A DNA stretch of 64,000 bases, taken from NCBI RefSeq assembly GCF_000731675.1, contig NZ_JMIT01000004.1, forward strand, positions 62,001 to 126,000. Reading direction: 5' to 3'. The notes under the pieces are model-generated. The model had not been told where the DNA came from. It searched no databases and saw nothing but the letters and a program-made list of their open reading frames with translations. Below are positions 8,442-17,019 of this stretch, piece by piece; positions within the stretch are counted from its first letter, which is position 1, and each line of letters begins with the position of its first letter. Both the position numbers and the translations under genes were made by a program. The stretch comes from Pseudomonas capeferrum (lineage in GTDB: Bacteria > Pseudomonadota > Gammaproteobacteria > Pseudomonadales > Pseudomonadaceae).

Positions 8442-8805
8442 GGCCGCCTCTGCCTGATGATGGGTCTGATGGCGACTATGCGCCCAGCCGAACGCCCTCG
8501 CCAGCGCGCTTCGTGCCATGAATTGCCCGACATCAGGCAAACGATTCGCGACACGCATTTGCCAAATCGCGGGCAAGCCGTGTACAACCTCTGTAGCAAA
8601 TAAAAAACAGCGCACGCTCAATGGGTAACGACACCCCTTGCAACAGAGCCGCTGTTTCCCCTCTTGGTTTCAGGCGACATTTAATTATAGTATTGCGCCT
8701 TTCCCTATTTCGTCCGCCCCGTGCGGCTTACGCCGCAGGTCACTCCCGTTGTCAAAAAAAACCATACGGTCGACCTGCATACCGTTGCAGATAAGGTAGT
8801 CAATC
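8442..8805 (+). promoter_or_regulatory. Intergenic region with probable argF promoter
   Basis: This 364-base stretch between the divergent oxidoreductase and argF holds no convincing gene. TTGGTT (8664-8669), 16 bases, TATAGT (8686-8691) is a plausible sigma-70 promoter for argF with a leader of about 110 bases. TGTC followed by an A-run at 8750-8760 faintly resembles an ArgR half-site, but I would not rely on it. Confidence 0.4.
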
Positions 8806-9726
8806 ATGAGCGCTAGGCACTTTCTCTCCCTGCTGGACTTCACCACCGACGAATTGCTCGGGGTGATCCGCCGCGGCATCGAGCTGAAGGACCTGCGCAA
8901 GCGAAGCGTGCTGTTCGAGCCCCTCAAAAGCCGTGTGCTGGGGATGATCTTCGAAAAGTCATCGACCCGTACCCGCGTGTCGTTCGAGGCCGGCATGATC
9001 CAGCTGGGCGGCCAGGCCATCTTCCTGTCGCCTCGCGATACCCAGCTGGGCCGTGGCGAACCGATCGGTGACAGCGCTATCGTCCTGTCGAGCATGCTCG
9101 ACGTGGTGATGATCCGTACCCACGCCCACAGCACCCTCACCGAGTTCGCGGCGAAGTCGAGCGTGCCGGTGATCAATGCCCTGTCCGACGAGTCGCACCC
9201 GTGCCAGCTGCTGGCCGACATGCAGACGTTCCTCGAACACCGCGGCTCGATCCAAGGCAAGACCGTGGCGTGGATCGGTGATGGCTTCAACATGTGCAAC
9301 TCCTATATCGAAGCCGCCCGTCAGTTCGATTTCCAGCTGCGCATCGCCTGCCCGGAAGGTTACGAGCCGGATCCACGCTTCATGGCATTAGGCGGTGATC
9401 GCGTGCAAATCATCCGCGACCCCAAGGAAGCCGTGCGTGGCGCGCACCTGGTGACCACCGATGTCTGGACTTCCATGGGCCAGGAGGAGGAAACTGCACG
9501 GCGCCTGGCGCACTTCGCGCCTTACCAGGTCACCCGCGAACTGCTCGACCTGGCGGCACCCGACGCCCTGTTCATGCACTGCCTGCCAGCCCACCGTGGC
9601 GAGGAAATCAGCCATGACCTGCTCGACGACCCTCGTTCGGTCGCCTGGGACCAGGCTGAAAACCGCCTGCATGCACAGAAGGCCCTTCTCGAATTCCTTG
9701 TAGAACCGGCTTACCACCACGCATGA
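8806..9726 (+). CDS. argF: Ornithine carbamoyltransferase (anabolic)
   Basis: Makes citrulline from ornithine and carbamoyl phosphate in arginine synthesis. It has 306 residues. The carbamoyl phosphate loop STRTR is at 53-57, HPCQ at 131-134 and the ornithine/catalytic HCLP at 258-261. The 306-residue length matches the anabolic ArgF rather than the roughly 336-residue catabolic ArcB. Its stop overlaps the ATG of the following ABC ATPase by four bases (ATGA), so the pair is coupled. Confidence 0.96.
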   Translation: MSARHFLSLLDFTTDELLGVIRRGIELKDLRKRSVLFEPLKSRVLGMIFEKSSTRTRVSFEAGMIQLGGQAIFLSPRDTQLGRGEPIGDSAIVLSSMLDVVMIRTHAHSTLTEFAAKSSVPVINALSDESHPCQLLADMQTFLEHRGSIQGKTVAWIGDGFNMCNSYIEAARQFDFQLRIACPEGYEPDPRFMALGGDRVQIIRDPKEAVRGAHLVTTDVWTSMGQEEETARRLAHFAPYQVTRELLDLAAPDALFMHCLPAHRGEEISHDLLDDPRSVAWDQAENRLHAQKALLEFLVEPAYHHA

Positions 9727-10832
9727 GTCAACCCCTACTGCTCAACCTGCGCAACCTCGCCTGCGGCTATGGCGACCAGCGCATCGTCCAGAACCTCAAC
9801 CTGCACCTGAACGCAGGCGACATTGGTTGCCTGCTGGGTTCATCCGGTTGCGGCAAGACCACCACCCTGCGCGCCATCGCCGGTTTCGAACCTATCCATG
9901 AAGGCGAGATCCAGCTGGCGGGCGAGGTCATCTCCCGGCCAGGCTTCACCCTGGCCCCAGAAAAGCGCCGCATCGGCATGGTGTTCCAGGACTACGCCCT
10001 GTTCCCGCACCTGACCGTGGCCCAGAACATCGCCTTCGGCATTGCCAAGCACCCGCGCCAGGCGCAGGTCGTCGAAGAGATGCTCGAGCTGGTCAAGCTC
10101 GGTGGGCTGGGCGGCCGCTATCCGCATGAGCTGTCCGGTGGGCAACAGCAACGGGTCGCGCTGGCCCGCGCGCTGGCCCCGGAGCCTCAGTTGCTGCTGC
10201 TCGACGAGCCGTTCTCCAACCTCGACGTGGAACTGCGCCGGCGCTTGAGCCATGAAGTGCGCGACATCCTCAAGAGCCGTGGCACCAGCGCCATTCTGGT
10301 GACCCATGACCAGGAAGAGGCGTTTGCCGTCAGCGATCACGTGGGTGTGTTCAAGGAAGGTCGCCTGGAGCAGTGGGACACCCCTTACAACCTCTACCAC
10401 GAGCCGCAGACGCCGTTCGTGGCCAGCTTCATTGGTCAGGGCTATTTCATCCGTGGCCAGATGAGCAGCCATGAGGCGGTCAATACCGAACTCGGTGAGC
10501 TGCGCGGCAACCGTGCGTACATCATGGCGCCGGGGAGTTCGGTAGATGTGCTGCTGCGCCCTGACGACATCGTGCATGCGCCAGACAGCCCGCTGCGGGC
10601 GAGCATCGTAGGCAAGAGCTTCCTGGGTGCGTCGACGCTGTATCGACTGCAACTGGTTACCGGTAGCCAGCTGGAGGCGATCTTCCCCAGCCATGTCGAT
10701 CATCAGGTCGGTGAGGAAGTCGGGATTGCCGTGGCCGCCGATCACCTGGTGCTGTTCCCGGTGCCGGGCAGTGTCGCGGCGCAGTTGCCGCGGCAGGAGA
10801 ACGGCGTTCGTCGGTACAGTTCGGCGACCTGA
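9723..10832 (+). CDS. ABC transporter ATP-binding protein, FbpC/PotA-like
   Basis: Cytoplasmic ATPase of an import-type ABC system, 369 residues. Walker A GSSGCGKTT is at 39-47, followed by the Q-loop VFQDYALFPHLTV, signature LSGGQQQR, Walker B LLLLDEP and H-loop THDQEEA. A C-terminal TOBE-like domain (about 250-360) contains the LLRPDDI motif of the iron/spermidine/molybdate class. It is translationally coupled to argF, yet no permease or binding protein lies nearby, so its partners must be elsewhere. Ferric iron or a polyamine is plausible but unproven. The pairing with argF is conserved in Pseudomonas (PA3537-3538, as I recall). Confidence 0.88.
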   Translation: MSQPLLLNLRNLACGYGDQRIVQNLNLHLNAGDIGCLLGSSGCGKTTTLRAIAGFEPIHEGEIQLAGEVISRPGFTLAPEKRRIGMVFQDYALFPHLTVAQNIAFGIAKHPRQAQVVEEMLELVKLGGLGGRYPHELSGGQQQRVALARALAPEPQLLLLDEPFSNLDVELRRRLSHEVRDILKSRGTSAILVTHDQEEAFAVSDHVGVFKEGRLEQWDTPYNLYHEPQTPFVASFIGQGYFIRGQMSSHEAVNTELGELRGNRAYIMAPGSSVDVLLRPDDIVHAPDSPLRASIVGKSFLGASTLYRLQLVTGSQLEAIFPSHVDHQVGEEVGIAVAADHLVLFPVPGSVAAQLPRQENGVRRYSSAT

Positions 10833-10844
10833 TTCACGATTGCC

Positions 10845-10866
10845 GGGGCTGCTGCGCAGCGGCCCC
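10845..10866. terminator. Hairpin between convergent ABC gene and ybaK
   Basis: GGGGCTGCTGCGCAGCGGCCCC is an almost perfect palindrome with one G-U pair, lying in the 41-base gap between two convergent genes. It lacks a T-run, so it may act as a rho-independent stop only weakly or stabilise 3' ends. Confidence 0.55.
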
Positions 10867-10873
10867 AGCCATT

Positions 10874-11344
10874 TCAGCCCCGGCCGATACCGGCAAACGT
10901 GCCCTGAGTATGTTCAGCCAGCACCGCAGCCGCCAACTCCACCTCCAGCCCGCGCCGCCCGGCGCTGACATGGATAGTTGCAAAGTGTTGCGCCGACTCG
11001 TCGATAAAAGTGCGCAGGCGCTTCTTCTGGCCCAACGGGCTGATACCGCCCACCAAGTATCCCGTGGCGCGCTGAGCCGCCGCCGGGTCGGCCATCTCGC
11101 ACTTCTTCACACCGGCCGCATGGGCCAGTGCCTTGAGGTCCAGGGTGCCCACCACCGGTACCACGGCCACCAGCAATTCGCCTTTCTCACTGCTCGCCAA
11201 CAAGGTCTTGAACACCTGCTGCGGCTCTAGCCCGAGCTTTTCCGCTGCCTCCAACCCATACGACGCCGACTTCGGATCGTGCTCATAACTGTGCACGCGA
11301 TGTTCAGCGCGGGCTTTTTTCAACACGTCTAGGGCGGGGGTCAT
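10874..11344 (-). CDS. ybaK: Cys-tRNA(Pro)/Cys-tRNA(Cys) deacylase
   Basis: Editing enzyme that removes cysteine wrongly loaded on tRNA(Pro). It has 156 residues of the YbaK/EbsC fold, with the conserved lysine in QQVFKTLLA (Lys46), the VVPVVGTLDLKALA core and the GYLVGGISPLGQKK glycine loop. Monocistronic on the minus strand, divergent from glpF. Confidence 0.92.
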   Translation of the reverse strand: MTPALDVLKKARAEHRVHSYEHDPKSASYGLEAAEKLGLEPQQVFKTLLASSEKGELLVAVVPVVGTLDLKALAHAAGVKKCEMADPAAAQRATGYLVGGISPLGQKKRLRTFIDESAQHFATIHVSAGRRGLEVELAAAVLAEHTQGTFAGIGRG

Positions 11345-11646
11345 GCGCAGCTCCGGTCGAGTACAAGTCGGCGGCTACTTTAGGACATATCCCACATCAC
11401 AGCCAATACACAGCTTACGCGCCTCTCTAGCGTGCGGTTTCGCGCGCCCTAACAACGTCCAGATCGTGACTGACCGTTCACTTTCGACCTTTGACATAAG
11501 CGTTTCTTGTCTATATTTTTTCGTTTCTGAATAAATGGTGCACTTTTAAGGTGCATTTCCAACTTCTGCCTGGGGTCAATGGGGATCGACACCGGGCTTT
11601 GCTGTCGAGCGCCACGCGCCTCACAACAAAAAAAACGAGGTCATAC
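11345..11646 (+). promoter_or_regulatory. glpF upstream region with promoter and weak GlpR-like site
   Basis: 302 bases without a gene. TTGACA at 11491-11496 is followed by TATATT at 11512-11517 (15-base spacer) or TATTTT at 11514-11519 (17). The run TTTTTTCGTTTCTGAATAAA at about 11516-11535 matches the E. coli GlpR operator at roughly 12 of 20 positions, much worse than the site before glpD. The rest of the region shows nothing I can assign. Confidence 0.45.
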
Positions 11647-12498
11647 ATGACGACTGCTCTACGCGAACCCACTCTGTCCAGCCAGTGCCTGGCCGAGTTC
11701 CTCGGCACTGCGCTGCTGATCTTCTTCGGCACCGGCTGCGTGGCCGCGCTCAAAGTCGCGGGTGCCAGCTTCGGCCTGTGGGAAATCAGCATCATCTGGG
11801 GCGTCGGCGTCAGCATGGCTATCTACTTCACTGCGGGCGTTTCAGGTGCGCACCTGAACCCGGCCGTGAGCATCGCCCTCACCCTGTTCGCCGGTTTCGA
11901 CAAGCGCAAGCTGCCGTTCTACATGCTCGCCCAGGTCTGTGGCGCCTTCTGCGGCGCAGCGCTGGTCTACACCTTGTACAGCAATCTGTTCTTCGATTTC
12001 GAACAAGCCCATGCCATGTTGCGAGGCAGTACCGAAAGCCTCGAACTGGCCTCGGTGTTCTCTACCTACCCGCACCCCTCACTTTCGACCGGCCAGGCAT
12101 TCCTGGTGGAAGTCGTCATCACGGCCATCCTCATGGCCGTGATCATGGCCCTGACCGACGACAACAATGGCCTGCCACGTGGCGCCGTCGCGCCGCTGCT
12201 GATCGGCCTGCTGATTGCCGTGATCGGCAGCGCCATGGGGCCGCTGACCGGCTTCGCGATGAACCCAGCCCGCGATTTCGGACCAAAACTGATGACCTTC
12301 CTGGCCGGTTGGGGCGAAATCGCCTTCACTGGCGGACGAGATATTCCCTATTTCCTGGTTCCGGTGTTCGCACCGATCCTCGGCGCATGCCTGGGCGCCG
12401 CCGCGTATCGCGGCCTGATCGCCCGCAACCTGCCGGTGGCGCCCACCGCGAACCCTGAGACAAACGACAATCGCCAGGGCGATACTCAAGTCAACTGA
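11647..12498 (+). CDS. glpF: Glycerol uptake facilitator (aquaglyceroporin)
   Basis: Inner-membrane channel for glycerol diffusion. The start at 11647 (MTTALREPTLSS) has GAGG upstream and gives 283 residues; 32 upstream codons are excluded. Six transmembrane segments and both NPA signatures are present (GAHLNPAVS and GFAMNPARDFGPK). The Asp after the second NPAR is typical of glycerol channels rather than water channels. First gene of glpF-glpK-glpR. Confidence 0.96.
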   Translation: MTTALREPTLSSQCLAEFLGTALLIFFGTGCVAALKVAGASFGLWEISIIWGVGVSMAIYFTAGVSGAHLNPAVSIALTLFAGFDKRKLPFYMLAQVCGAFCGAALVYTLYSNLFFDFEQAHAMLRGSTESLELASVFSTYPHPSLSTGQAFLVEVVITAILMAVIMALTDDNNGLPRGAVAPLLIGLLIAVIGSAMGPLTGFAMNPARDFGPKLMTFLAGWGEIAFTGGRDIPYFLVPVFAPILGACLGAAAYRGLIARNLPVAPTANPETNDNRQGDTQVN

Positions 12499-12549
12499 TG
12501 CGGCCTCACGCCCAAGCCCTGACTTCCTCATTTTGCAAGGCCAACGACC

Positions 12550-14049
12550 ATGACAGACACCCTGGATAAGCACTACATCATCGCCCTGGACCAGGGCACC
12601 ACCAGCTCGCGAGCGATCATTTTCGACCGCGACGCCAATGTGGTCGGCACCTCCCAGCGCGAATTCGTCCAGCACTACCCGCAGGCTGGCTGGGTCGAAC
12701 ACGATCCGATGGAGATCTTCGCCACCCAGAGCGCCACCATGGTCGAAGCCCTGGCTCAGGCCGGCATCAGCCACGCCCAGGTCGCTGCACTCGGCATCAC
12801 CAACCAGCGCGAAACCACGGTGGTGTGGGACAAGGAAACCGGCCGCCCGGTTTACAACGCCATTGTCTGGCAGTGCCGCCGCAGCACCGAAATCTGCGCG
12901 CAGCTCAAGCGTGATGGCCACGAAGACTACATCCGCGAGACCACGGGCCTGGTCACCGACCCCTACTTCTCCGGCACCAAACTTAAGTGGATCCTCGACA
13001 ATGTCGAAGGTGCCCGTGAACGCGCCGAACGCGGCGAACTGCTGTTCGGCACCATCGATACCTGGCTGATCTGGAAGTTCTCGGGCGGCAAGGTGCATGT
13101 CACCGACTACACCAACGCCTCCCGTACGCTGATGTTCAACATCCACAGCCTGGAATGGGACGACAAGCTGCTGGAAATTCTTGGCATTCCACGCCAGATG
13201 CTGCCCCAGGTACGCCCCTCTTCCGAAGTCTACGGCCACACCAAGAGCGGCATCGCCATCGCCGGTATCGCCGGCGACCAGCAGTCCGCGCTGTTCGGCC
13301 AGATGTGCGTTGAGCCCGGTCAGGCCAAGAACACCTACGGCACCGGCTGCTTCCTGCTGATGAACACCGGCGACAAGGCCGTCACGTCGTCCCACGGCTT
13401 GCTCACCACCATCGCCTGCGGCCCCCGCGGCGAAGTGGCCTACGCACTGGAAGGCGCCGTGTTCAACGGTGGCTCCACCGTGCAGTGGCTGCGCGACGAA
13501 CTGAAGATCGTCAACGATGCCCTCGACACCGAGTACTTCGCCAGCAAGGTCAAGGACAGCAACGGTGTGTACTTGGTGCCCGCCTTCACCGGCCTGGGCG
13601 CCCCCTACTGGGACCCCTATGCCCGTGGTGCCCTGTTCGGCCTGACGCGTGGGGTGAAGGTCGACCATATCATCCGTGCTGCATTGGAATCGATCGCCTA
13701 CCAGACCCGTGACGTGCTTGACGCCATGCAACAGGATTGCGGCCAACGCCTGTCCGAACTGCGCGTCGACGGCGGCGCGGTAGCCAACAACTTCCTTATG
13801 CAGTTCCAGGCCGACATCCTCGGCACTTGCGTGGAGCGCCCGAAAATGCGTGAAACCACAGCCCTTGGCGCCGCCTACCTGGCGGGCCTTGCCTGTGGTT
13901 TCTGGAGCAGCCTGGACGAGTTGCGCGACAAAGCGATCATCGAGCGCGAGTTCAGCCCACAACTGGATGAGACGCAAAAAGAGAAGCTGTACGCCGGGTG
14001 GAAGAAGGCGGTCGATCGTACCCGCGACTGGGAAGACCACGCGGTTTGA
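12550..14049 (+). CDS. glpK: Glycerol kinase
   Basis: Phosphorylates glycerol to sn-glycerol 3-phosphate with ATP, trapping it in the cytoplasm. It has 499 residues, with the phosphate-binding DQGTTSSR at 14-21 and the FGGY family signatures further on (GIAGDQQSALFGQ, ETTALGAAYLAGLA). It follows glpF by 51 bases and is probably co-transcribed. Its product is the inducer of GlpR. Confidence 0.98.
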   Translation: MTDTLDKHYIIALDQGTTSSRAIIFDRDANVVGTSQREFVQHYPQAGWVEHDPMEIFATQSATMVEALAQAGISHAQVAALGITNQRETTVVWDKETGRPVYNAIVWQCRRSTEICAQLKRDGHEDYIRETTGLVTDPYFSGTKLKWILDNVEGARERAERGELLFGTIDTWLIWKFSGGKVHVTDYTNASRTLMFNIHSLEWDDKLLEILGIPRQMLPQVRPSSEVYGHTKSGIAIAGIAGDQQSALFGQMCVEPGQAKNTYGTGCFLLMNTGDKAVTSSHGLLTTIACGPRGEVAYALEGAVFNGGSTVQWLRDELKIVNDALDTEYFASKVKDSNGVYLVPAFTGLGAPYWDPYARGALFGLTRGVKVDHIIRAALESIAYQTRDVLDAMQQDCGQRLSELRVDGGAVANNFLMQFQADILGTCVERPKMRETTALGAAYLAGLACGFWSSLDELRDKAIIEREFSPQLDETQKEKLYAGWKKAVDRTRDWEDHAV

Positions 14050-14067
14050 ATCGGCGTTGAAGCGTGC

Positions 14068-14099
14068 GGCGTCATCGCGGGCTTGCCTGCGATGACGCC
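14068..14099. repeat. REP-like perfect hairpin between glpK and glpR
   Basis: GGCGTCATCGC (14068-14078), loop of ten, GCGATGACGCC (14089-14099): an 11-bp perfect stem without a T-run. It probably stabilises upstream mRNA or dampens readthrough into glpR. Confidence 0.65.
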
Positions 14100-14178
14100 G
14101 ACACCAACGTCCGCTGGCCGTCATCCCCTTCCTACGGCATCATTGCAGAATTTGTCCGGCTGCCCAAAAGGACCGCCC

Positions 14179-14934
14179 ATGAATCTGCCCCCCCGCCAAC
14201 AACAAATCCTCGAGCTGGTACGCGAACGCGGCTACGTCAGCATCGAAGAAATGGCACAGCTGTTCGTCGTCACCCCGCAAACCATCCGGCGCGACATCAA
14301 CCAGCTCGCCGAGCTCAACCTGCTGCGCCGCTACCACGGTGGCGCCGCCTACGATTCGAGCATCGAAAACACCGCCTACGCCATGCGTGCCGACCAGATG
14401 CGCGATGAAAAGCAGCGTATCGCCGATGCCGTTGCCCAGCAGATTCCCGACCATGCCTCGCTGTTCATCAACATCGGTACCACCACCGAATCGATTGCCC
14501 GTGCGTTGCTGAACCATAGCCACCTGAAGGTGATTACCAACAACCTGCACGTGGCCTCGATTCTGGCTGCCAAGGACGATTTCGAAGTGTTGGTGGCCGG
14601 TGGCACGGTGCGGCGTGATGGTGGGGTGGTGGGCCAGGCCAGTGTCGATTTCATCAGCCAGTTCAAGGTCGACTTCGCCCTGGTCGGGATCAGCGGCATC
14701 GATGAGGATGGCAGCCTGCTCGACTTCGACTACCAGGAAGTTCGGGTTTCCCAGGCAATCATTGCCAATGCCCGGCAGGTTATTCTGGCTGCCGACTCCA
14801 GCAAGTTCGGGCGCAATGCCATGGTTCGCCTGGGGTCGATCAACCTGGTCGATTGCCTGGTGACCGACCAGACGCCCACGGCGGCCCTGAACCAGTTGCT
14901 CAATCAGTACAAGATTCGCCTTGAGGTGGTTTGA
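14179..14934 (+). CDS. glpR: Glycerol-3-phosphate regulon repressor
   Basis: DeoR-family repressor released by glycerol 3-phosphate. The start at 14179 (MNLPPRQQQILELV) gives 251 residues; an AAAAGGA lies upstream. The N-terminal DeoR winged helix (about 6-57, EEMAQLFVVTPQTIRRDINQLAE) precedes the sugar-phosphate sensor domain (ITNNLHVAS, VAGGTVRRDGG). A strong operator for it lies before glpD (15393-15412). Confidence 0.95.
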   Translation: MNLPPRQQQILELVRERGYVSIEEMAQLFVVTPQTIRRDINQLAELNLLRRYHGGAAYDSSIENTAYAMRADQMRDEKQRIADAVAQQIPDHASLFINIGTTTESIARALLNHSHLKVITNNLHVASILAAKDDFEVLVAGGTVRRDGGVVGQASVDFISQFKVDFALVGISGIDEDGSLLDFDYQEVRVSQAIIANARQVILAADSSKFGRNAMVRLGSINLVDCLVTDQTPTAALNQLLNQYKIRLEVV

Positions 14935-15015
14935 GCCCTGGGACTTCGAAGGCCTGGCTGGGAATAGAGTGAGGGCTGAAAGTCGCCTGTCTTGAGTTTT
15001 GCAGGGGCGTCAAAA

Positions 15016-15231
15016 TCGAGCGCCGCCCGCGCGGCGCTTCGCGGCACAAGGCCGCTCCCCCATTTGTTTTCGGCCAATTATTCCTGAGGTATTGGCGCGA
15101 CCCCTTTGGAGCCCGCCTCGATATCGCGTCGTACAAACAAGGGGGCGCGCGCAAATGCCACAGGCCTCACTGGCCCGAAACAAATGTGGGAGCGGCCTTG
15201 CGCCGCGAAGCGCCGCGCGGGCGGCGCTCGA
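15016..15231. repeat. Pair of 61-bp inverted REP-type elements
   Basis: Arm 15016-15076 and arm 15171-15231 are reverse complements at 57 of 61 positions, separated by 94 bases. Each arm contains GAGCGCCGCCCGCGCGGCGC followed by TTCGCGGC and AAGGCCGCTCC, an extended P. putida-type REP core that is itself palindromic. The 520-base gap between glpR and glpD (14935-15454) holds no gene; it consists of this structure plus the glpD control region. Confidence 0.9.
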
Positions 15232-15392
15232 TCTCACAGGCGCCAAAGATGTTGTGACAAGCACTTGCAACCCCACACCCTTCCAGAACACCCCGCCAAC
15301 ACCCCCGCGATTTTCGAATTTGTTCATTTCCTTCTCATTCAATCAGTTTTTTCTATAACCCACGACTGGATACTGCCTTTCCATTGCGCTAA

Positions 15393-15435
15393 TATTTTCG
15401 GAAACGAACATTAATGTTCATATTCGATGTGAACA
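15393..15435 (+). promoter_or_regulatory. GlpR operators before glpD
   Basis: TATTTTCGGAAACGAACATT (15393-15412) matches the E. coli GlpR consensus TATGTTCGATAACGAACATA at 16 of 20 positions. It overlaps the perfect palindrome GAACATTAATGTTC (15406-15419), and next to it lies TGTTCA-N9-TGAACA (15415-15435). Together these look like two or three adjacent repressor sites ending about 20 bases before the glpD start. Confidence 0.8.
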
Positions 15436-15454
15436 GCCCCAGGAGGCCTTGCCC

Positions 15455-16984
15455 GTGTCCCAGCCCGTTTCGTCCCAGCCCCCCCTCGCCGACTGCTATG
15501 ACCTCGCCGTGATCGGCGGTGGCATCAATGGCGTGGGCATCGCTGCCGACGCCGCCGGGCGTGGCCTCAAGGTCTTCCTCTGCGAAAAGGACGACCTGGC
15601 CCAGCACACCTCCTCCGCCAGCAGCAAGCTGATCCATGGCGGCCTTCGTTACCTGGAGCACTACGAGTTCCGGCTGGTCCGCGAAGCACTGGCCGAGCGT
15701 GAAGTGCTGCTGGCCAAGGCGCCGCATATCGTCAAGCCCATGCGCTTCGTGTTGCCACACCGCCCGCACTTGCGCCCGGCCTGGATGATCCGTGCCGGCC
15801 TGTTCCTCTACGATCACCTGGGCAAGCGCAAGCGCCTGGGCGCCTCGCGCAGCCTGCGCTTCGGCCCGGGCTACCCGCTCAAACCGGCGATCACCCGTGG
15901 CTTCGAATACGCCGACTGCGCCGTTGACGACGCACGCCTGGTGGTGCTCAACGCCATGGCCGCACGCGAAAACGGTGCACACATCCATACCCGTACCCGT
16001 TGCCTGCGCGCCGAACGCGTCGACGGCCTGTGGCACGTGGAGTTGCAGCAAGCCGATGGCAGCGTGCACAGCATTCGCGCCCGGGCATTGGTCAACGCCG
16101 CCGGCCCTTGGGTCGCCAGCTTCATCAAGGATGACCTCAAGCTCGATGCGCCGTACGGCGTTCGCCTGATCCAGGGCAGCCACCTGATCGTGCCGCGCCT
16201 GTACGAAGGGGATCACGCCTACATCCTGCAGAACGAAGACCAACGTATCGTCTTCTGCATCCCCTATCTGGACCGTTTCACCTTGATCGGCACCACCGAC
16301 CGCGAGTACAGCGGCGACCCGGCCAAGGTGGCGATCACCGAGCAGGAAACCGACTATCTGCTGAAGGTGGTCAACGCGCACTTCAATCATCAACTGAGCC
16401 GCAGCGATATCCTGCACACCTACTCCGGCGTGCGCCCGCTGTGCAACGACGAATCGGATAACCCGTCCGCCGTCACCCGTGATTACACCCTCGCGCTTTC
16501 CGCCGCTCAAGGCGAGGCGCCTTTGCTGTCGGTGTTTGGCGGCAAACTGACCACGTACCGCAAGCTGGCCGAGTCGGCCATGGCAGAACTCAAGCCGTTT
16601 TTCAGCCAGATGAGCCAGAGCTGGACAGCCCACTCTGCCCTGCCCGGTGGTGAAGGCATGAGCACGCCTCAGGCCCTGGTCGACGACCTGCTCACGCAGC
16701 ACCAATGGCTCGCGCCGGATATCGCCAAGCGCTGGGCAGTGACCTACGGCAGCCGCACCTGGCAGTTGCTGGAAGGTGTGAACGGCCCGGACGATCTGGG
16801 CCAGGCGATTGGTGGTGGCCTGTTCACCCGGGAAGTCGATTACCTGCGCGAAACCGAATGGGCTGTCAGCACTCAGGATATCCTCTGGCGCAGAACCAAA
16901 CTGGGCCTGTTCACCAGCGACAGCGAACAGCGCGCACTGGCTGATTACCTTGCTCAGGGCGACGCACGCAGCAACGCCGCCTGA
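15455..16984 (+). CDS. glpD: Aerobic glycerol-3-phosphate dehydrogenase
   Basis: FAD enzyme on the inner membrane that oxidises glycerol 3-phosphate to dihydroxyacetone phosphate and feeds quinones. I choose GTG at 15455 because AGGAGG (15441-15446) is eight bases upstream; a TTG at 15449 would be only two bases away. This gives 509 residues. The FAD-binding GGGINGVG lies near the N-terminus, and SSKLIHGGLRYLE and TDREYSGDP are typical GlpD stretches. It has its own operator, separate from glpFKR. Confidence 0.97.
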   Translation: MSQPVSSQPPLADCYDLAVIGGGINGVGIAADAAGRGLKVFLCEKDDLAQHTSSASSKLIHGGLRYLEHYEFRLVREALAEREVLLAKAPHIVKPMRFVLPHRPHLRPAWMIRAGLFLYDHLGKRKRLGASRSLRFGPGYPLKPAITRGFEYADCAVDDARLVVLNAMAARENGAHIHTRTRCLRAERVDGLWHVELQQADGSVHSIRARALVNAAGPWVASFIKDDLKLDAPYGVRLIQGSHLIVPRLYEGDHAYILQNEDQRIVFCIPYLDRFTLIGTTDREYSGDPAKVAITEQETDYLLKVVNAHFNHQLSRSDILHTYSGVRPLCNDESDNPSAVTRDYTLALSAAQGEAPLLSVFGGKLTTYRKLAESAMAELKPFFSQMSQSWTAHSALPGGEGMSTPQALVDDLLTQHQWLAPDIAKRWAVTYGSRTWQLLEGVNGPDDLGQAIGGGLFTREVDYLRETEWAVSTQDILWRRTKLGLFTSDSEQRALADYLAQGDARSNAA

Positions 16985-16993
16985 ACCCTGCGC

Positions 16994-17014
16994 GGCGACC
17001 GCCTGACGGTCGCC
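16994..17014. terminator. Hairpin between convergent glpD and the NEL gene
   Basis: GGCGACC (16994-17000), loop of seven, GGTCGCC (17008-17014), in the 35-base gap between two convergent genes. No T-run, so termination strength is uncertain. Confidence 0.5.
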
Positions 17015-17019
17015 CGCAC

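Noticed and set aside
8750..8766. Possible ArgR box before argF
   Set aside because: Only TGTC plus an A-run; too little of the known site to call.
12079..14124. 681-codon open frame on the minus strand opposite glpK
   Set aside because: Shadow of the GC-rich glpK and glpF coding strands; glpK is certain and the frame has no family features or ribosome site.
15001..15240. CRISPR-like repeats
   Set aside because: Only two copies, inverted, with REP-type cores; no spacers and no cas genes.
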